Assembly: GCA_947503765.1 (NCBI GenBank)
Contig: CANNFA010000002.1
Location: 430,501-494,500 of the forward strand
DNA from: an uncultured Paracoccaceae bacterium
GTDB lineage: Bacteria; Pseudomonadota; Alphaproteobacteria; Rhodobacterales; Rhodobacteraceae
Direction: 5' to 3'
DNA: 64,000 nt
In this document: in pieces, positions 27,991 through 35,779 of the stretch
Numbering within the stretch: the first letter of the stretch is position 1
Layout: each line of letters opens with the position of its first letter
Made by a program: the position numbers and the translations under genes
Notes under the pieces: model-generated
The model's database searches: none
Told to the model about the DNA's origin: nothing
Seen by the model: the letters and a program-made list of their open reading frames with translations, nothing else

Positions 27991-28232
27991 GGGCGCGGCC
28001 CTTCTTGTCTGCATCGGTTGCCCCCGATGTAAGGGGCGATCCGGAATGCGCCAAGCGCCCCCACGGGCGAAACTCGCTGGTGGGGGGCGATCCCGGACGG
28101 GGCCGGGACCGGAAGCGCTTGCACCTCCGGAAAACAAGGCCGGCGTTTAGAGCGGCGCGGCGCGGCTGTCAAGATGCGGAGCAAAGGGCCCCTCGCGCTT
28201 CCTGCGATACTTGCGGCCGGAAGACCCTGGGG

Positions 28233-28583
28233 CTACCCCGCCGCGCCGTCGTCGGCGGCGATGTCGCGGAACTGATGTTCCAGGAACGCCTCGAAGGCGT
28301 CGAGGTTGACCGGCTCGAACAGGCCGAAGCCCTGCATCCAGACCGAGGCCGGCCGGAGCGCGTCCGGCTCCAGCTTGCACCATTTGAGGCGGCCGCGTTT
28401 CTCCTGACTGATCAGGCCGGCACGGCCGAGGATCGCGAGGTGCTTGGAGATCGCGGCAAGCGACATCTCGAACGGCTCGGCCACGTCGGTCACGGCCATG
28501 TCATCCTCCAGCAGCATCTGCAGGATGGCGCGCCGGGTCGGATCGGCGAGCGCGGCGAAGACGGTGTCGAGACCGGGTGTCAT
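28233..28583 (-). CDS. ArsR/SmtB-family transcriptional regulator
   Basis: A 116-residue winged-helix protein: LDTVFAALADPTRRAILQMLL, then the recognition helix in SLAAISKHLAILGRAGLISQ, and a WCKLEPDALRPASVWMQGF tail. The tail places it with the SdpR-like branch, which lacks the metal-binding cysteines. It probably represses itself through the palindrome at 28615-28630. It is divergent from atpI and convergent with nothing; the neighbour ffh is downstream on the same strand. Confidence 0.88.
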   Translation of the reverse strand: MTPGLDTVFAALADPTRRAILQMLLEDDMAVTDVAEPFEMSLAAISKHLAILGRAGLISQEKRGRLKWCKLEPDALRPASVWMQGFGLFEPVNLDAFEAFLEHQFRDIAADDGAAG

Positions 28584-28614
28584 GCCGGCGCTTTGGCAGC
28601 GGGCGCGGCAATCG

Positions 28615-28630
28615 TCAACCGTTCGGTTGA
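28615..28630. promoter_or_regulatory. Candidate ArsR operator
   Basis: TCAACCGTTCGGTTGA, two perfect 7-base arms around TT, lies 32 bp upstream of the ArsR-type start codon. Such dyads built on TCAACC are common ahead of SdpR-like regulators, suggesting self-repression. Confidence 0.55.
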
Positions 28631-28731
28631 ATGAGGCCGCGCGGCGAGGGGCGCATACGAGGCGCGGCGCGGGTAAATAAATCAACACAATAACAATTGG
28701 TTGGCGAGTTTTCTTGCCCGCGCTTCCCGTC

Positions 28732-28759
28732 TTGACTCCTTGGTGCGTCGTTTCTAGTT
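28732..28759 (+). promoter_or_regulatory. Candidate promoter of the ATP synthase Fo operon
   Basis: TTGACT at 28732-28737 and CTAGTT at 28754-28759, 16 bp apart, with the atpI start 29 bp further on. The stretch before it (28672-28700) is locally A/T-rich. The match to sigma-70 consensus is good at -35 and fair at -10. Confidence 0.45.
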
Positions 28760-28788
28760 TCCGCCCGACTGATCGGGGGTCCGGTTTC

Positions 28789-29121
28789 ATGGTCGATCCA
28801 AAGGACAAGGCGCGGCTTGACGCGCTGGACAAGCGGATCGCGGCGCTGAAGAAGGCGACGGAACCCACCCCAACCAAGACGCAGGACGCCGCGGGCGGGG
28901 CCGAACTCGCCTGGCGCATGCTGATCGAACTGGTGGCCGGGATCGTGATCGGTTTCGGCATCGGGTACGGGCTGGACTATCTGTTCGGCACGCTTCCGAT
29001 CCTGCTGGTTCTGTTCACGCTGCTCGGCTTTGCGGCCGGGGTGCAGACGATGATGCGGACGGCGCGCGTGGCGCAGCAAGAGACGGACGGGCGCGGCGCG
29101 CCGGACAAGGACGGGGAATAG
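28789..29121 (+). CDS. atpI: ATP synthase accessory protein I
   Basis: A 110-residue protein: a charged N-terminal helix ([18 protein letters not shown]), then two membrane helices in [45 protein letters not shown]. This is the AtpI layout. It helps assemble the c-ring. First gene of the Fo operon; the stop codon is four bases before the atpB start. Confidence 0.93.
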   Translation: MVDPKDKARLDALDKRIAALKKATEPTPTKTQDAAGGAELAWRMLIELVAGIVIGFGIGYGLDYLFGTLPILLVLFTLLGFAAGVQTMMRTARVAQQETDGRGAPDKDGE

Positions 29122-29125
29122 AGAC

Positions 29126-29902
29126 GTGGCGACCGAAGAACAAAGCGCAGGCCTGGCCTTTCATCCGATGGACCAGTTCATCGTCAAGCCGCTGTTCGGT
29201 GCGGCGGGCGACCCGGTGCACTGGTACACCGTGACCAACGTCACGCTCTGGCTGTTCCTGGCGGTGGTGGCCGCCTCGGCGCTGATGGTGCTGGGCACCC
29301 GCGGGCGCGCTGTCATCCCGACCAAGATACAATCGATTGCCGAGCTGTCCTACGGCTTCATCTACAAGATGGTCGAGGACGTGTCGGGCAAGGATGGCGT
29401 GCGGTTCTTTCCCTACATCTTCACGCTGTTCATGTTCATCGTGATGGCGAACGTCCTGGGCCTGCTGCCGCTGGCCTTCACCACGACCTCGCACCTTGCG
29501 GTGACCGTGATCCTGGCGCTGGCGGTGTTCTTCACCGTCACCATCGTCGGCTTCGTGCTGCACGGCGCCGCGTTCCTGGGCCTGTTCTGGGTGAAATCGG
29601 CGCCGCTGCCGCTGCGCCCGATCCTGGCGCTGATCGAGGTGATTTCCTACTTCGTGCGCCCGGTCAGCCATTCCATTCGTCTGATGGGCAACATGATGGC
29701 CGGTCACGCCGTGATCAAGGTGTTCGCCGCCTTCGCCCCGCTGATCCTGATCTCGGGCATGGGCGTGCTGGTCACCCCGTTGTCGATCCTGGCGATCTCG
29801 ACCATCTACGCGCTGGAAGTGCTGGTGGCCTTCATCCAGGCGTATGTCTTCACCATCCTCACCTGCGTCTATCTGAAGGATGCCCTGCATCCGGCGCATT
29901 GA
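29126..29902 (+). CDS. atpB: ATP synthase subunit a
   Basis: A 258-residue membrane protein read from a GTG codon with GGGGAA ahead; an ATG at 29168 (MDQFIVKP) is a weaker option. Key stretches are [19 protein letters not shown], which holds the essential arginine of the proton path, and [20 protein letters not shown]. It forms the two half-channels for protons next to the c-ring. Confidence 0.97.
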   Translation: MATEEQSAGLAFHPMDQFIVKPLFGAAGDPVHWYTVTNVTLWLFLAVVAASALMVLGTRGRAVIPTKIQSIAELSYGFIYKMVEDVSGKDGVRFFPYIFTLFMFIVMANVLGLLPLAFTTTSHLAVTVILALAVFFTVTIVGFVLHGAAFLGLFWVKSAPLPLRPILALIEVISYFVRPVSHSIRLMGNMMAGHAVIKVFAAFAPLILISGMGVLVTPLSILAISTIYALEVLVAFIQAYVFTILTCVYLKDALHPAH

Positions 29903-29966
29903 CGGCGCGCATCCGCGCACCGGGCAAATCCAAACGAGCCAATTCCAGAATGTAAGGAGACCAATC

Positions 29967-30203
29967 ATGGAAGGCGATATCGCACAAATGGGCGCTTTCA
30001 TCGGCGCGGGCCTGGCATCGGTCGGCATGGGCGGCGCAGCCGTCGGTGTGGGCAATGTCGTCGGCAACTTCCTGTCGGGCGCGCTGCGCAACCCGTCGGC
30101 GGCCGGCGCCCAGACCGCGACCATGTTCATCGGCATCGCCTTTGCCGAAGCGCTGGGGATCTTCTCGTTCCTCGTCGCGCTTCTGCTGATGTTCGCCGTC
30201 TAG
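29967..30203 (+). CDS. atpE: ATP synthase subunit c
   Basis: A 78-residue hairpin of two helices joined by the polar loop GALRNPSA, with the proton-carrying glutamate in [26 protein letters not shown] precedes the start, a strong ribosome site, consistent with the high copy number of c per complex. Confidence 0.98.
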   Translation: MEGDIAQMGAFIGAGLASVGMGGAAVGVGNVVGNFLSGALRNPSAAGAQTATMFIGIAFAEALGIFSFLVALLLMFAV

Positions 30204-30278
30204 GACCTCTTACGCTCCTTACGTTCGGGCGGCCGCCGTTGCGGCCGCCTGTTCCAGACGAGGTGTCAGGAGGACGAC

Positions 30279-30845
30279 ATGGCAGATACGACAGACGCCG
30301 CCGCCGCAGGCGCCCACGGCATCGAGGAAACCGCGCATGGCGGCGGAGAGGCTGTGGGCATGCCGCAGCTCAACTTCGAAAGCTGGCCGAACCAGGTGTT
30401 CTGGCTCGTCGTCGCGCTGGTGGTGCTGTACCTGATCCTCAGCCGCATCGCCCTGCCGCGCATCGCGTCGGTGCTGGCGGAGCGGGCCGGATCGGTAACC
30501 AACGACATTGCTGCCGCCGAAGAGCTGAAGCTCAAGGCGCGGCAGGCCGAAGAGGCGTATAACCAGGCGCTCGCCGATGCCCGGACCGAGGCGAACAGCA
30601 TCGTCGCCGCCGCGCGCGCCGAGATTCAGGAAGAGCTGGACGAGGCGAACGCCAAGGCCGATGCCGAGATCGCGGCGCGCACTGCCGAATCGGAAAAGGC
30701 GATCGCCGAGATCCGCAAGGGCGCGATGGACAGCGTCGAGGAGGTGGCCCGCAGCGCCGCCGCCGAAATCGTCACCGCGCTGGGCGGCAAGGCGGACCAG
30801 CCCGCCATCGACGCCGCCGTTGCCGACAACCTGAAGGGGGCCTGA
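30279..30845 (+). CDS. atpG: ATP synthase subunit b'
   Basis: A 188-residue protein with an acidic N-terminal stretch, one membrane helix ([21 protein letters not shown]) and a long charged coiled coil. This is the b' partner of b in the alphaproteobacterial heterodimeric stalk. It ends three bases before atpF. The symbol follows usage in photosynthetic alphaproteobacteria; atpF2 is also used. Confidence 0.95.
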   Translation: MADTTDAAAAGAHGIEETAHGGGEAVGMPQLNFESWPNQVFWLVVALVVLYLILSRIALPRIASVLAERAGSVTNDIAAAEELKLKARQAEEAYNQALADARTEANSIVAAARAEIQEELDEANAKADAEIAARTAESEKAIAEIRKGAMDSVEEVARSAAAEIVTALGGKADQPAIDAAVADNLKGA

Positions 30846-30848
30846 GCC

Positions 30849-31406
30849 ATGCGTTACCTGACCCTGCCTCTGGCCCTTCTGGTCGCCGGACCGGCGCTGG
30901 CCGCTTCGGGGCCGTTCGTGTCGCTGTGGAACACCAACTTCGTGGTGCTGATCGCGTTCCTGATCTTCATCGGGGCGCTGGTCTATCTCGGGGTGCCGCG
31001 CATCCTGGGCAACATGCTGGACAAGCGCGCCACCCAGATCCGCAGCGAGCTGGACGACGCCAAGGCCCTGCGCGAAGAGGCGCAGACGATCCTGGCCTCC
31101 TACGAGCGCAAGCAGAAGGAAGTCGCCGAACAATCCGCCCGCATCGTCGAGAACGCGAAGACGGAGGCGCAGCAGGCGGCCGATCAGGCGAAGACGGATA
31201 TCGAGGTGTCGATGACCCGCCGCCTCGCCGCGGCCGAGGAGCAGATCGCCTCGGCGCGGTCCAAGGCGGTCAAGGCGGTGCGCGACCAGGCCGTCAACGT
31301 CGCCATCGCCGCGGCCCGCGATGTGGTGGCCAAGCAGATGACAGCGGCGGATGCCAACAAGCTGATCGACGAGTCCATCTCGGTGGTCGAGGCAAAGCTG
31401 CACTGA
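30849..31406 (+). CDS. atpF: ATP synthase subunit b
   Basis: A 185-residue protein with an N-terminal cleavable-looking stretch (MRYLTLPLALLVAGPALAAS), a membrane helix (FVVLIAFLIFIGALVYLGV) and a long coiled coil ending SVVEAKLH. It pairs with b' to form the peripheral stalk. Last gene of the operon; a rho-independent terminator follows after 30 bp. The F1 genes are not in this window, which is usual for the group. Confidence 0.97.
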   Translation: MRYLTLPLALLVAGPALAASGPFVSLWNTNFVVLIAFLIFIGALVYLGVPRILGNMLDKRATQIRSELDDAKALREEAQTILASYERKQKEVAEQSARIVENAKTEAQQAADQAKTDIEVSMTRRLAAAEEQIASARSKAVKAVRDQAVNVAIAAARDVVAKQMTAADANKLIDESISVVEAKLH

Positions 31407-31436
31407 TCCCGGCTATCGCGCGACGCGCACTTCCCG

Positions 31437-31462
31437 AACCCGGCCCTCGCGGCCGGGTTTTT
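31437..31462 (+). terminator. Terminator of the ATP synthase operon
   Basis: A 9-bp stem AACCCGGCC / GGCCGGGTT with loop CTCGC, followed by TTT and more T-rich sequence. It is 30 bp past the atpF stop. An inverted near-copy of the same hairpin lies at 31491-31518. Confidence 0.85.
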
Positions 31463-31490
31463 CGTTTTCGGCTGTCGGTCTGCCAGGAAT

Positions 31491-31518
31491 AAACCCGACC
31501 GCGAGGGCCGGGTTCGGG
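31491..31518 (-). repeat. Inverted copy of the ATP synthase terminator
   Basis: This 28-base stretch is complementary to 31433-31460 at 27 of 28 positions. Read on the minus strand it is again a hairpin followed by TTTATT, so it could terminate transcription coming from the right. Together the two copies can form one long hairpin with a 30-base loop. Confidence 0.7.
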
Positions 31519-32079
31519 TGCTGAAAAGGTCTGGTGCTGAAATTCCGGTCAAGGGTGCTCCGGGCCGGACGCCGGGGACAGGAGGACGCGGGGAGATGCG
31601 GGCGCCCCGCCCGGAGCGGGAGGCGAGCCAAGGGGCGGGAGAACCCCCTAGATGCTCGCCCAGTCGGTGAAGATCTGGCCCGGCACCCGCCGTGCCGCGC
31701 CGGCCCGGACATTGCGCCGTTCGGCGCGGGGCAGGGGGAACGTCGTGCCATGGTCTGCGGGCTGGCGATACTGGCGGTGTGCGGTGCAGAAGGTCATTGT
31801 GCGGGTCTTTCGGTTGCGGGTTGCTGCGTGGCGTTTTGCCGATGACCTCATTGGTGCATCCCGCCGAAAGACAGGCAATGTCAGCGCGCTGTTATCCGAT
31901 GACAAACATGCACACCTGAACGAGATCAATGCCTTGCGCGCCTCTCCGGCCGATCCTCGCCTTGCATCTCGCATTGCCGGCCCGCTTCCCGCGCGCTTCT
32001 TCCCGCTTCTTCTCGTCTCAAATACGCAATCCCGGTCTCTCCGCCCGTGCCAGCGCGCTTCCGAATCGCGCCCGCAACG
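31519..32079. other. Gene-poor stretch between the atp operon and the anomalous element
   Basis: About 560 bp with no convincing gene. Frames are open on both strands because of high GC. The most protein-like short frame is on the minus strand, 31797 down to 31648 (49 codons, MTFCTAHRQY... ending QIFTDWASI), but its ribosome site is weak and I do not recognise it. A family B repeat in inverted orientation lies at 32005-32035. Transcription from the left should have stopped at 31462. Confidence 0.4.
32005..32035 (-). repeat. Dispersed intergenic repeat, family B, inverted copy
   Basis: Read on the minus strand it begins CCGGGATTGCGTATTTGAGA and ends CGAGAAGAAGC. This matches the copies at 5967, 26399 and 41654 except around the middle. 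Confidence 0.5.
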
Positions 32080-32125
32080 AAAAAGGCCGGGCACCCGGCT
32101 GACGCATTCCGTCCGGTGGGAGGCC
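32079..32125 (-). repeat. Left ~46-bp inverted repeat flanking the transposase-like gene
   Basis: On the plus strand it runs GAAAAAGGCCGGG, six variable bases, CTGACGCATTCCGT, two variable bases, GGTGGGAGGC. The reverse complement of 34947-34993 has the same blocks in the same order; about 38 of 46 positions agree. Together the two bracket a 2.8-kb interval with the 800-codon gene. Whether these are the ends of a mobile element or two related small-RNA genes facing outward is open. Confidence 0.6.
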
Positions 32126-32163
32126 TGCACAAACTGACCTGTCGCGCACCGCGCGGCAGGTCA
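32080..32163 (-). ncRNA. Candidate small RNA (CUCCCACC loop plus terminator)
   Basis: Read on the minus strand the order is: a perfect hairpin TGACCTGCCGCGCGG...CAGGTCA (32163-32135), a short linker with GCCTCCCACC, the stretch ACGGAATGCGTCA, and the hairpin GCCGGGTGCCCGGC followed by CTTTTT (32100-32080), a good terminator. TAAAAT at 32173-32168 could be its -10 box. Unpaired CUCCCA next to a terminator recalls anti-Shine-Dalgarno sRNAs of alphaproteobacteria (AbcR-like), a resemblance in layout only. The terminator could instead simply serve leftward read-through. Confidence 0.35.
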
Positions 32164-32455
32164 TTGTATTTTAGGCGGATTTGCTGAGGACCTGACCAAG
32201 AAAAACAGGACGAAAATCCGAGACTTTTTTCTCGGACCACCGCAGCAGCCGTGGCGGGAGGCAAAACTCCCAAGCCAGGGCAAGTTTCTGCTTCGCTTAG
32301 ATACGATACAGCCAATATTCATCGACGACAAGCTTGACCCTCGCGCGATCGCGGGACTGCGGACGAGTGTCCGTATCAACTTCAATTCATGCGGATTTTC
32401 TGGTCTTTGGTCGAAAAACGACTCAGGGCAGAGCCGCGGAAATCCGAGGTTCTGA
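32138..32455 (+). other. Open frame overlapping the start of the transposase-like gene
   Basis: Frame 2 is open from 32138 to a TGA at 32453-32455 that shares its A with the ATG of the next gene (TGATG). The translated end, containing KIRDFFLGPPQQPWREAKLP and IDDKLDPRAIAGLRTSVRIN, looks protein-like and its codon use resembles the downstream gene. No ATG, GTG or TTG lies in the frame; only CTG (32192) or ATT (32168) could start it. It may be the remnant of a truncated coupled gene, a gene with a rare start, or the first half of a frameshifted product. Confidence 0.35.
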
Positions 32456-34857
32456 TGGCAGGCTTGGCGACTTTCAACTTCAAGCTCTCGCAGCTCTATC
32501 CGGGCGCAGGGGAGCACCGCATCAACACGTGCGCGAACCCGGACTGTTCCAACTTCGGACAGCAGTTGACCGATCGGGCGACCCGTATGTCGAAATGGAA
32601 GGAAAGGCGACCGGACGCTTCTCCGGAGCAGCTACAGCTCGTCGAGATGCACGGACCAGGTGCCTATAAGCTGGCTGGAGCTGACAAGAAACATCGCCGG
32701 GTCTCTCGCGTATTTGCCTACCAGGACAACCCGCATGTGTGGTCCGATCAGCGCACTGTCCGGTGCCTGGGCCAGACCCACGAGGGCAGAATCTGCGACT
32801 CCGGCTTGTCGATCCTGTCGCCGGATCACCTCGAAGGGGAGATCGACAGGCTCCGGAACTCCAATGGCGTTCTCGACGGCCCCTCCTGCGGAGCCTGTGG
32901 CAAACGGTTTCTGGATGATCCGGACGAGTTCGCGCTCGACGGCGTCCACGAGCGATCAAAGGATCACGAAGGAAATCCCCTCCGCCGAAAGAAGACGCCC
33001 TTGTCTCTTCGCGTGCTTCACAAGCCCTGCCGGGGGAAGAAGGGCGCGCGCTTCTCTGTCGCGCTGCCCCATGCCGGGCAAAAGACGACCGCTGACAATC
33101 TTAGGATACTCGGGGCGGTGTTGAACAGCGCAGGGATTGTCGACATACAGCGGATGATCGGGACCGCCGCAACCGGCAAGAAGATCGGCATGTCCCGGAT
33201 CTATGACCGGATCGAATGGCTCGAAGGGGTCTTCCTGGCATACGAGCGCGAGATGCTGCGCAGATGGAAGGACAAGGTTGAACGAAGCGGTGAAGCCGTC
33301 GAGCACCTTCTCAGCCACGACGACATGGTCCTCACGGTGAACTGGGAGACCTCGACAGACCGACGGAACACGCAACTCAACTGCGCGATCACCGCTGACG
33401 CCCGCAGTGGCTATGTCTACCGGCTCGATGTCGACTTCGACCCGCGTGCCACGCCTCTGGACATGTTCAACGCCACCTACCTCGACGAGGCCGGGATGCC
33501 GCAGAACCTCGAACAGCAGTATCCCAGCAGCAAGGTGCGAACGGCCCCGAAGTTCTCCTGGCAACGGCCGACTGGACGGTATCACGAACCGCAGTTCTTC
33601 GCCGCCTGCGTCAACGAGATCAAGGCATTCCAGAGCCGGGCGAAACGCCGAATGCCGAAGAGGGACAAGGCCCAGCGAACCGAGAGGGACGAGGTGATTG
33701 CGCGCACGAACGGCATGATCGCCAACATCCGGATGATCTCGGAGGGGTGGTTCGGCTTTCCAATCGACGAATCCGAAGAGCGTGGCTCGTTCAAGGGCGT
33801 CACGACCAAGGATATCTACACCAAGGGCGCCCATTTCGCGCTCCTGAAGGAGATGCTGCCGCGCGGGTCGATTGTCCTGACCACGGAACAGGAAGCGACC
33901 CTGCCGCCCCTGCTGCCGCATATTTTCGACGAGGAGATCCGGGAGGACAGGTTCGCGTGGCTGGCCATGACATTCAACAAGAAGGCCACGAAGCCGGAAA
34001 AGCTCGGGAAGGTGAAGGAGTATCGCAAGGCGCGGAAACGCTTCCACAACGACGGCATGTATGCCGGGCGCTTCGACCCCGGAACGGATGCGCAGATTGT
34101 GAGCGAGGCGTTCATCGCTGACCGTATGGAGACGGCACTCCGGGGCACCGCCGCAAATTTTCAGATCTCGAACTACCGGTCCGAGGCCTTCCCTTCGCTT
34201 TGGGTCCGGTCCTCGACCCAGGCGAGCGGAGAGATCGACAAGACCGTCGGTTTTCCGATCCTGCCGCGCCACCTGCGCAGGGCGCTGAAGAAGCTCCCAT
34301 TCGACCAGGAAGAGCTGAGCCAGGACCTGCGCGAAGAACTTGCGCCTTGGGTCTATAAGGCGACACTTCAGCCTGTCAGTTCCTTCATGAACTCTCTGCG
34401 CGAAAGGATGAGCGTCGCCGCCCGGGCCGGAAGTGGAGGTGCCCGTGTCGGCGGCTCCTACATCCAGGGCGCGATCTTCAATCCGAGGACCCTGATCGCG
34501 CTCCTGAATATCTACCGCATTCACTACAACTTCTTCGAACCGCGGCCCTACGCATGTCCCTACGAGGAGATCGACGCCCTCATAGATCCTCCGAAGCTGA
34601 CACCGCGCGCCCTGAGGATACCTGGGACGGATGAGTTCGTTGATCTACCGCCACGGGCGCGGCGCTCGCGCGCGCGAATGACGCCGGCCATGCGACACGG
34701 CATGGATGCCTGCACGAAGCGCAAGGACGGCACGCAGGACCCGCCCGACATCTATCGAATGCTATATCGCCCGTGGCTCTATATGGGCACCAAGCTTGGG
34801 GCGCGGTTCGAACGGGCGAGAGGTCAACGCAAAACGGAACCTACCACTTCTTCGTAG
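32455..34857 (+). CDS. Zinc-ribbon / HTH / DDE-transposase-like protein of unknown function
   Basis: An 800-residue protein I do not recognise as a named family. The start at 32455 is preferred (GAGG five bases ahead); an in-frame ATG at 32389 has no ribosome site. Layout: cysteine pairs at 26/31, 104/114, 145/148 and a single 192, suggesting zinc ribbons; a helix-turn-helix-like region at ~212-265 (VDIQRMIGTAATGKKIGMSR); then a region at ~290-700 that reads like an IS-type RNase-H fold, with strand MVLTVNWE, NCAITADARSGYVYRLDVDF, strand IVLTTEQE, VSSFMNSLRERMSVAARA and the typical end RIHYNFFEPRPY. At the places where Asp, Asp and Glu are expected I see Asn-296, Glu-478 and Ser near 642. Codon use is less GC3-rich than the neighbours. 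It stands alone between inverted repeats. Confidence 0.6.
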   Translation: MAGLATFNFKLSQLYPGAGEHRINTCANPDCSNFGQQLTDRATRMSKWKERRPDASPEQLQLVEMHGPGAYKLAGADKKHRRVSRVFAYQDNPHVWSDQRTVRCLGQTHEGRICDSGLSILSPDHLEGEIDRLRNSNGVLDGPSCGACGKRFLDDPDEFALDGVHERSKDHEGNPLRRKKTPLSLRVLHKPCRGKKGARFSVALPHAGQKTTADNLRILGAVLNSAGIVDIQRMIGTAATGKKIGMSRIYDRIEWLEGVFLAYEREMLRRWKDKVERSGEAVEHLLSHDDMVLTVNWETSTDRRNTQLNCAITADARSGYVYRLDVDFDPRATPLDMFNATYLDEAGMPQNLEQQYPSSKVRTAPKFSWQRPTGRYHEPQFFAACVNEIKAFQSRAKRRMPKRDKAQRTERDEVIARTNGMIANIRMISEGWFGFPIDESEERGSFKGVTTKDIYTKGAHFALLKEMLPRGSIVLTTEQEATLPPLLPHIFDEEIREDRFAWLAMTFNKKATKPEKLGKVKEYRKARKRFHNDGMYAGRFDPGTDAQIVSEAFIADRMETALRGTAANFQISNYRSEAFPSLWVRSSTQASGEIDKTVGFPILPRHLRRALKKLPFDQEELSQDLREELAPWVYKATLQPVSSFMNSLRERMSVAARAGSGGARVGGSYIQGAIFNPRTLIALLNIYRIHYNFFEPRPYACPYEEIDALIDPPKLTPRALRIPGTDEFVDLPPRARRSRARMTPAMRHGMDACTKRKDGTQDPPDIYRMLYRPWLYMGTKLGARFERARGQRKTEPTTSS

Positions 34858-34890
34858 ATCGGTCGCGCACGATGGGGAAACCGGCAAGAT

Positions 34891-34919
34891 AAGGCCGCGC
34901 CCTTACGAGGCGCGGCCTT
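34891..34919 (+). terminator. Hairpin after the transposase-like gene
   Basis: An 11-bp perfect stem AAGGCCGCGCC / GGCGCGGCCTT with loop CTTACGA, followed by TGGTAGTTT. It lies 34 bp after the stop codon and is the probable terminator. It could instead be the 5' hairpin of a small RNA running to about 34993, the mirror of the one at 32080-32163. Confidence 0.65.
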
Positions 34920-34946
34920 TGGTAGTTTACTCTGGAGCTTCGGATC

Positions 34947-34993
34947 AGCCTCCCACCACACGGAATGCGTCAGCACCCGGCCCGGCCTTTTCC
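34947..34993 (+). repeat. Right ~46-bp inverted repeat flanking the transposase-like gene
   Basis: It reads AGCCTCCCACCACACGGAAT then GCGTCAGCACCCGGCCCGGCC and TTTTCC, the reverse complement of the left copy (32079-32125) with about eight differences. Its terminal stem is weaker than in the left copy because CCGGG/CCCGG pairing is disturbed. It ends 20 bp before the OmpA-type gene's stop codon. Confidence 0.6.
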
Positions 34994-35012
34994 AATGTGA
35001 CTGCCCGAGGGC

Positions 35013-35675
35013 TCAGCCGTTCGGGATGATGGTGATGTCCACGCGGCGGTTCCGCGCCCGGCCTTCCGTGGTCAGGTTCGAGGCGATCGGTGCGTTCTCG
35101 CCCTGGCCGGTGGCCGAAATCCGGCCGCCCGGCACGCCCGCCCCCATCAAGACCGAGGCGACCGAGTTCGCCCGCCGCACCGACAGGTCCTGGTTGTAGG
35201 ACGCGCTGCCGGTATTGTCGGTATGGCCGACCACCTGCACCGTCGAGGCCGGGTAGCGCTGAAGGCTTTGCGCCAGCACCCGCAGGTCCGATTGCAGCGC
35301 CGTGTTCACCGACGCGCTGTCCACCGCGAACAGGATGTCCTGCGGCATCCGCACGATCAGCGAATTGCCGTTGTTGATGATCTGGATCCGGTCCGAGGAG
35401 AAATCGCGCTGCAACTCCGCCGCCTGCTTGTCGAGGTTGTAGCCGGCCGCGGCGCCGATGCCGGCGCCGACCACGCCGCCGATCAGCGCGCCGCGCGCGC
35501 GTTCGCCCGAATCGCCGCCCGTCGCAAGGCCCGCCAGCGCGCCCAGCACGCCGCCGACGGCCGCGCCTTCCTTGGTGCGCTGGCGCGGGTCGTTGGTCTG
35601 GACCGACGGATCGGTACAGGCCGTCAGCGCGATCAGGCTCGCGCTCAGGAATAGAAATGGGGTCTTGAACGTCAT
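35013..35675 (-). CDS. OmpA-family outer-membrane lipoprotein
   Basis: A 220-residue protein. Residues 1-20 are a lipoprotein signal ending LIALTAC (lipobox, Cys-20). Residues ~38-80 are a glycine-zipper stretch (GAAVGGVLGALAGLATGGDSG and GALIGGVVGAGIGAAAGYN). The C-terminal half is an OmpA peptidoglycan-binding domain with VVGHTDNTGSASYNQDLSVR and GRARNRRVDI. It probably tethers the outer membrane to the wall. It has no operon partner; it is convergent with the element to its left. Confidence 0.93.
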   Translation of the reverse strand: MTFKTPFLFLSASLIALTACTDPSVQTNDPRQRTKEGAAVGGVLGALAGLATGGDSGERARGALIGGVVGAGIGAAAGYNLDKQAAELQRDFSSDRIQIINNGNSLIVRMPQDILFAVDSASVNTALQSDLRVLAQSLQRYPASTVQVVGHTDNTGSASYNQDLSVRRANSVASVLMGAGVPGGRISATGQGENAPIASNLTTEGRARNRRVDITIIPNG

Positions 35676-35779
35676 GGATTGGCCGCCTTCTGCTCTCGTG
35701 TGACTTTTGCGGCAAAGCTATCGCGTGTGGCGGCAACGTCCAACAGCATCCTCGAAGAAAATCGGCGGTTCCTTGCCGT

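Noticed and set aside
31652-32137. A 161-codon plus-strand frame and a similar minus-strand one before the transposase-like gene
   Set aside because: Neither has a ribosome site or consistent codon use, and they cross a terminator, a dispersed repeat and the left inverted repeat.
34945-35736. A 263-codon minus-strand frame over the OmpA-type gene
   Set aside because: It is a second frame of the lipoprotein gene; the other frame has a lipobox, glycine zipper and OmpA domain. I noticed it only because its last codons cover the right inverted repeat.
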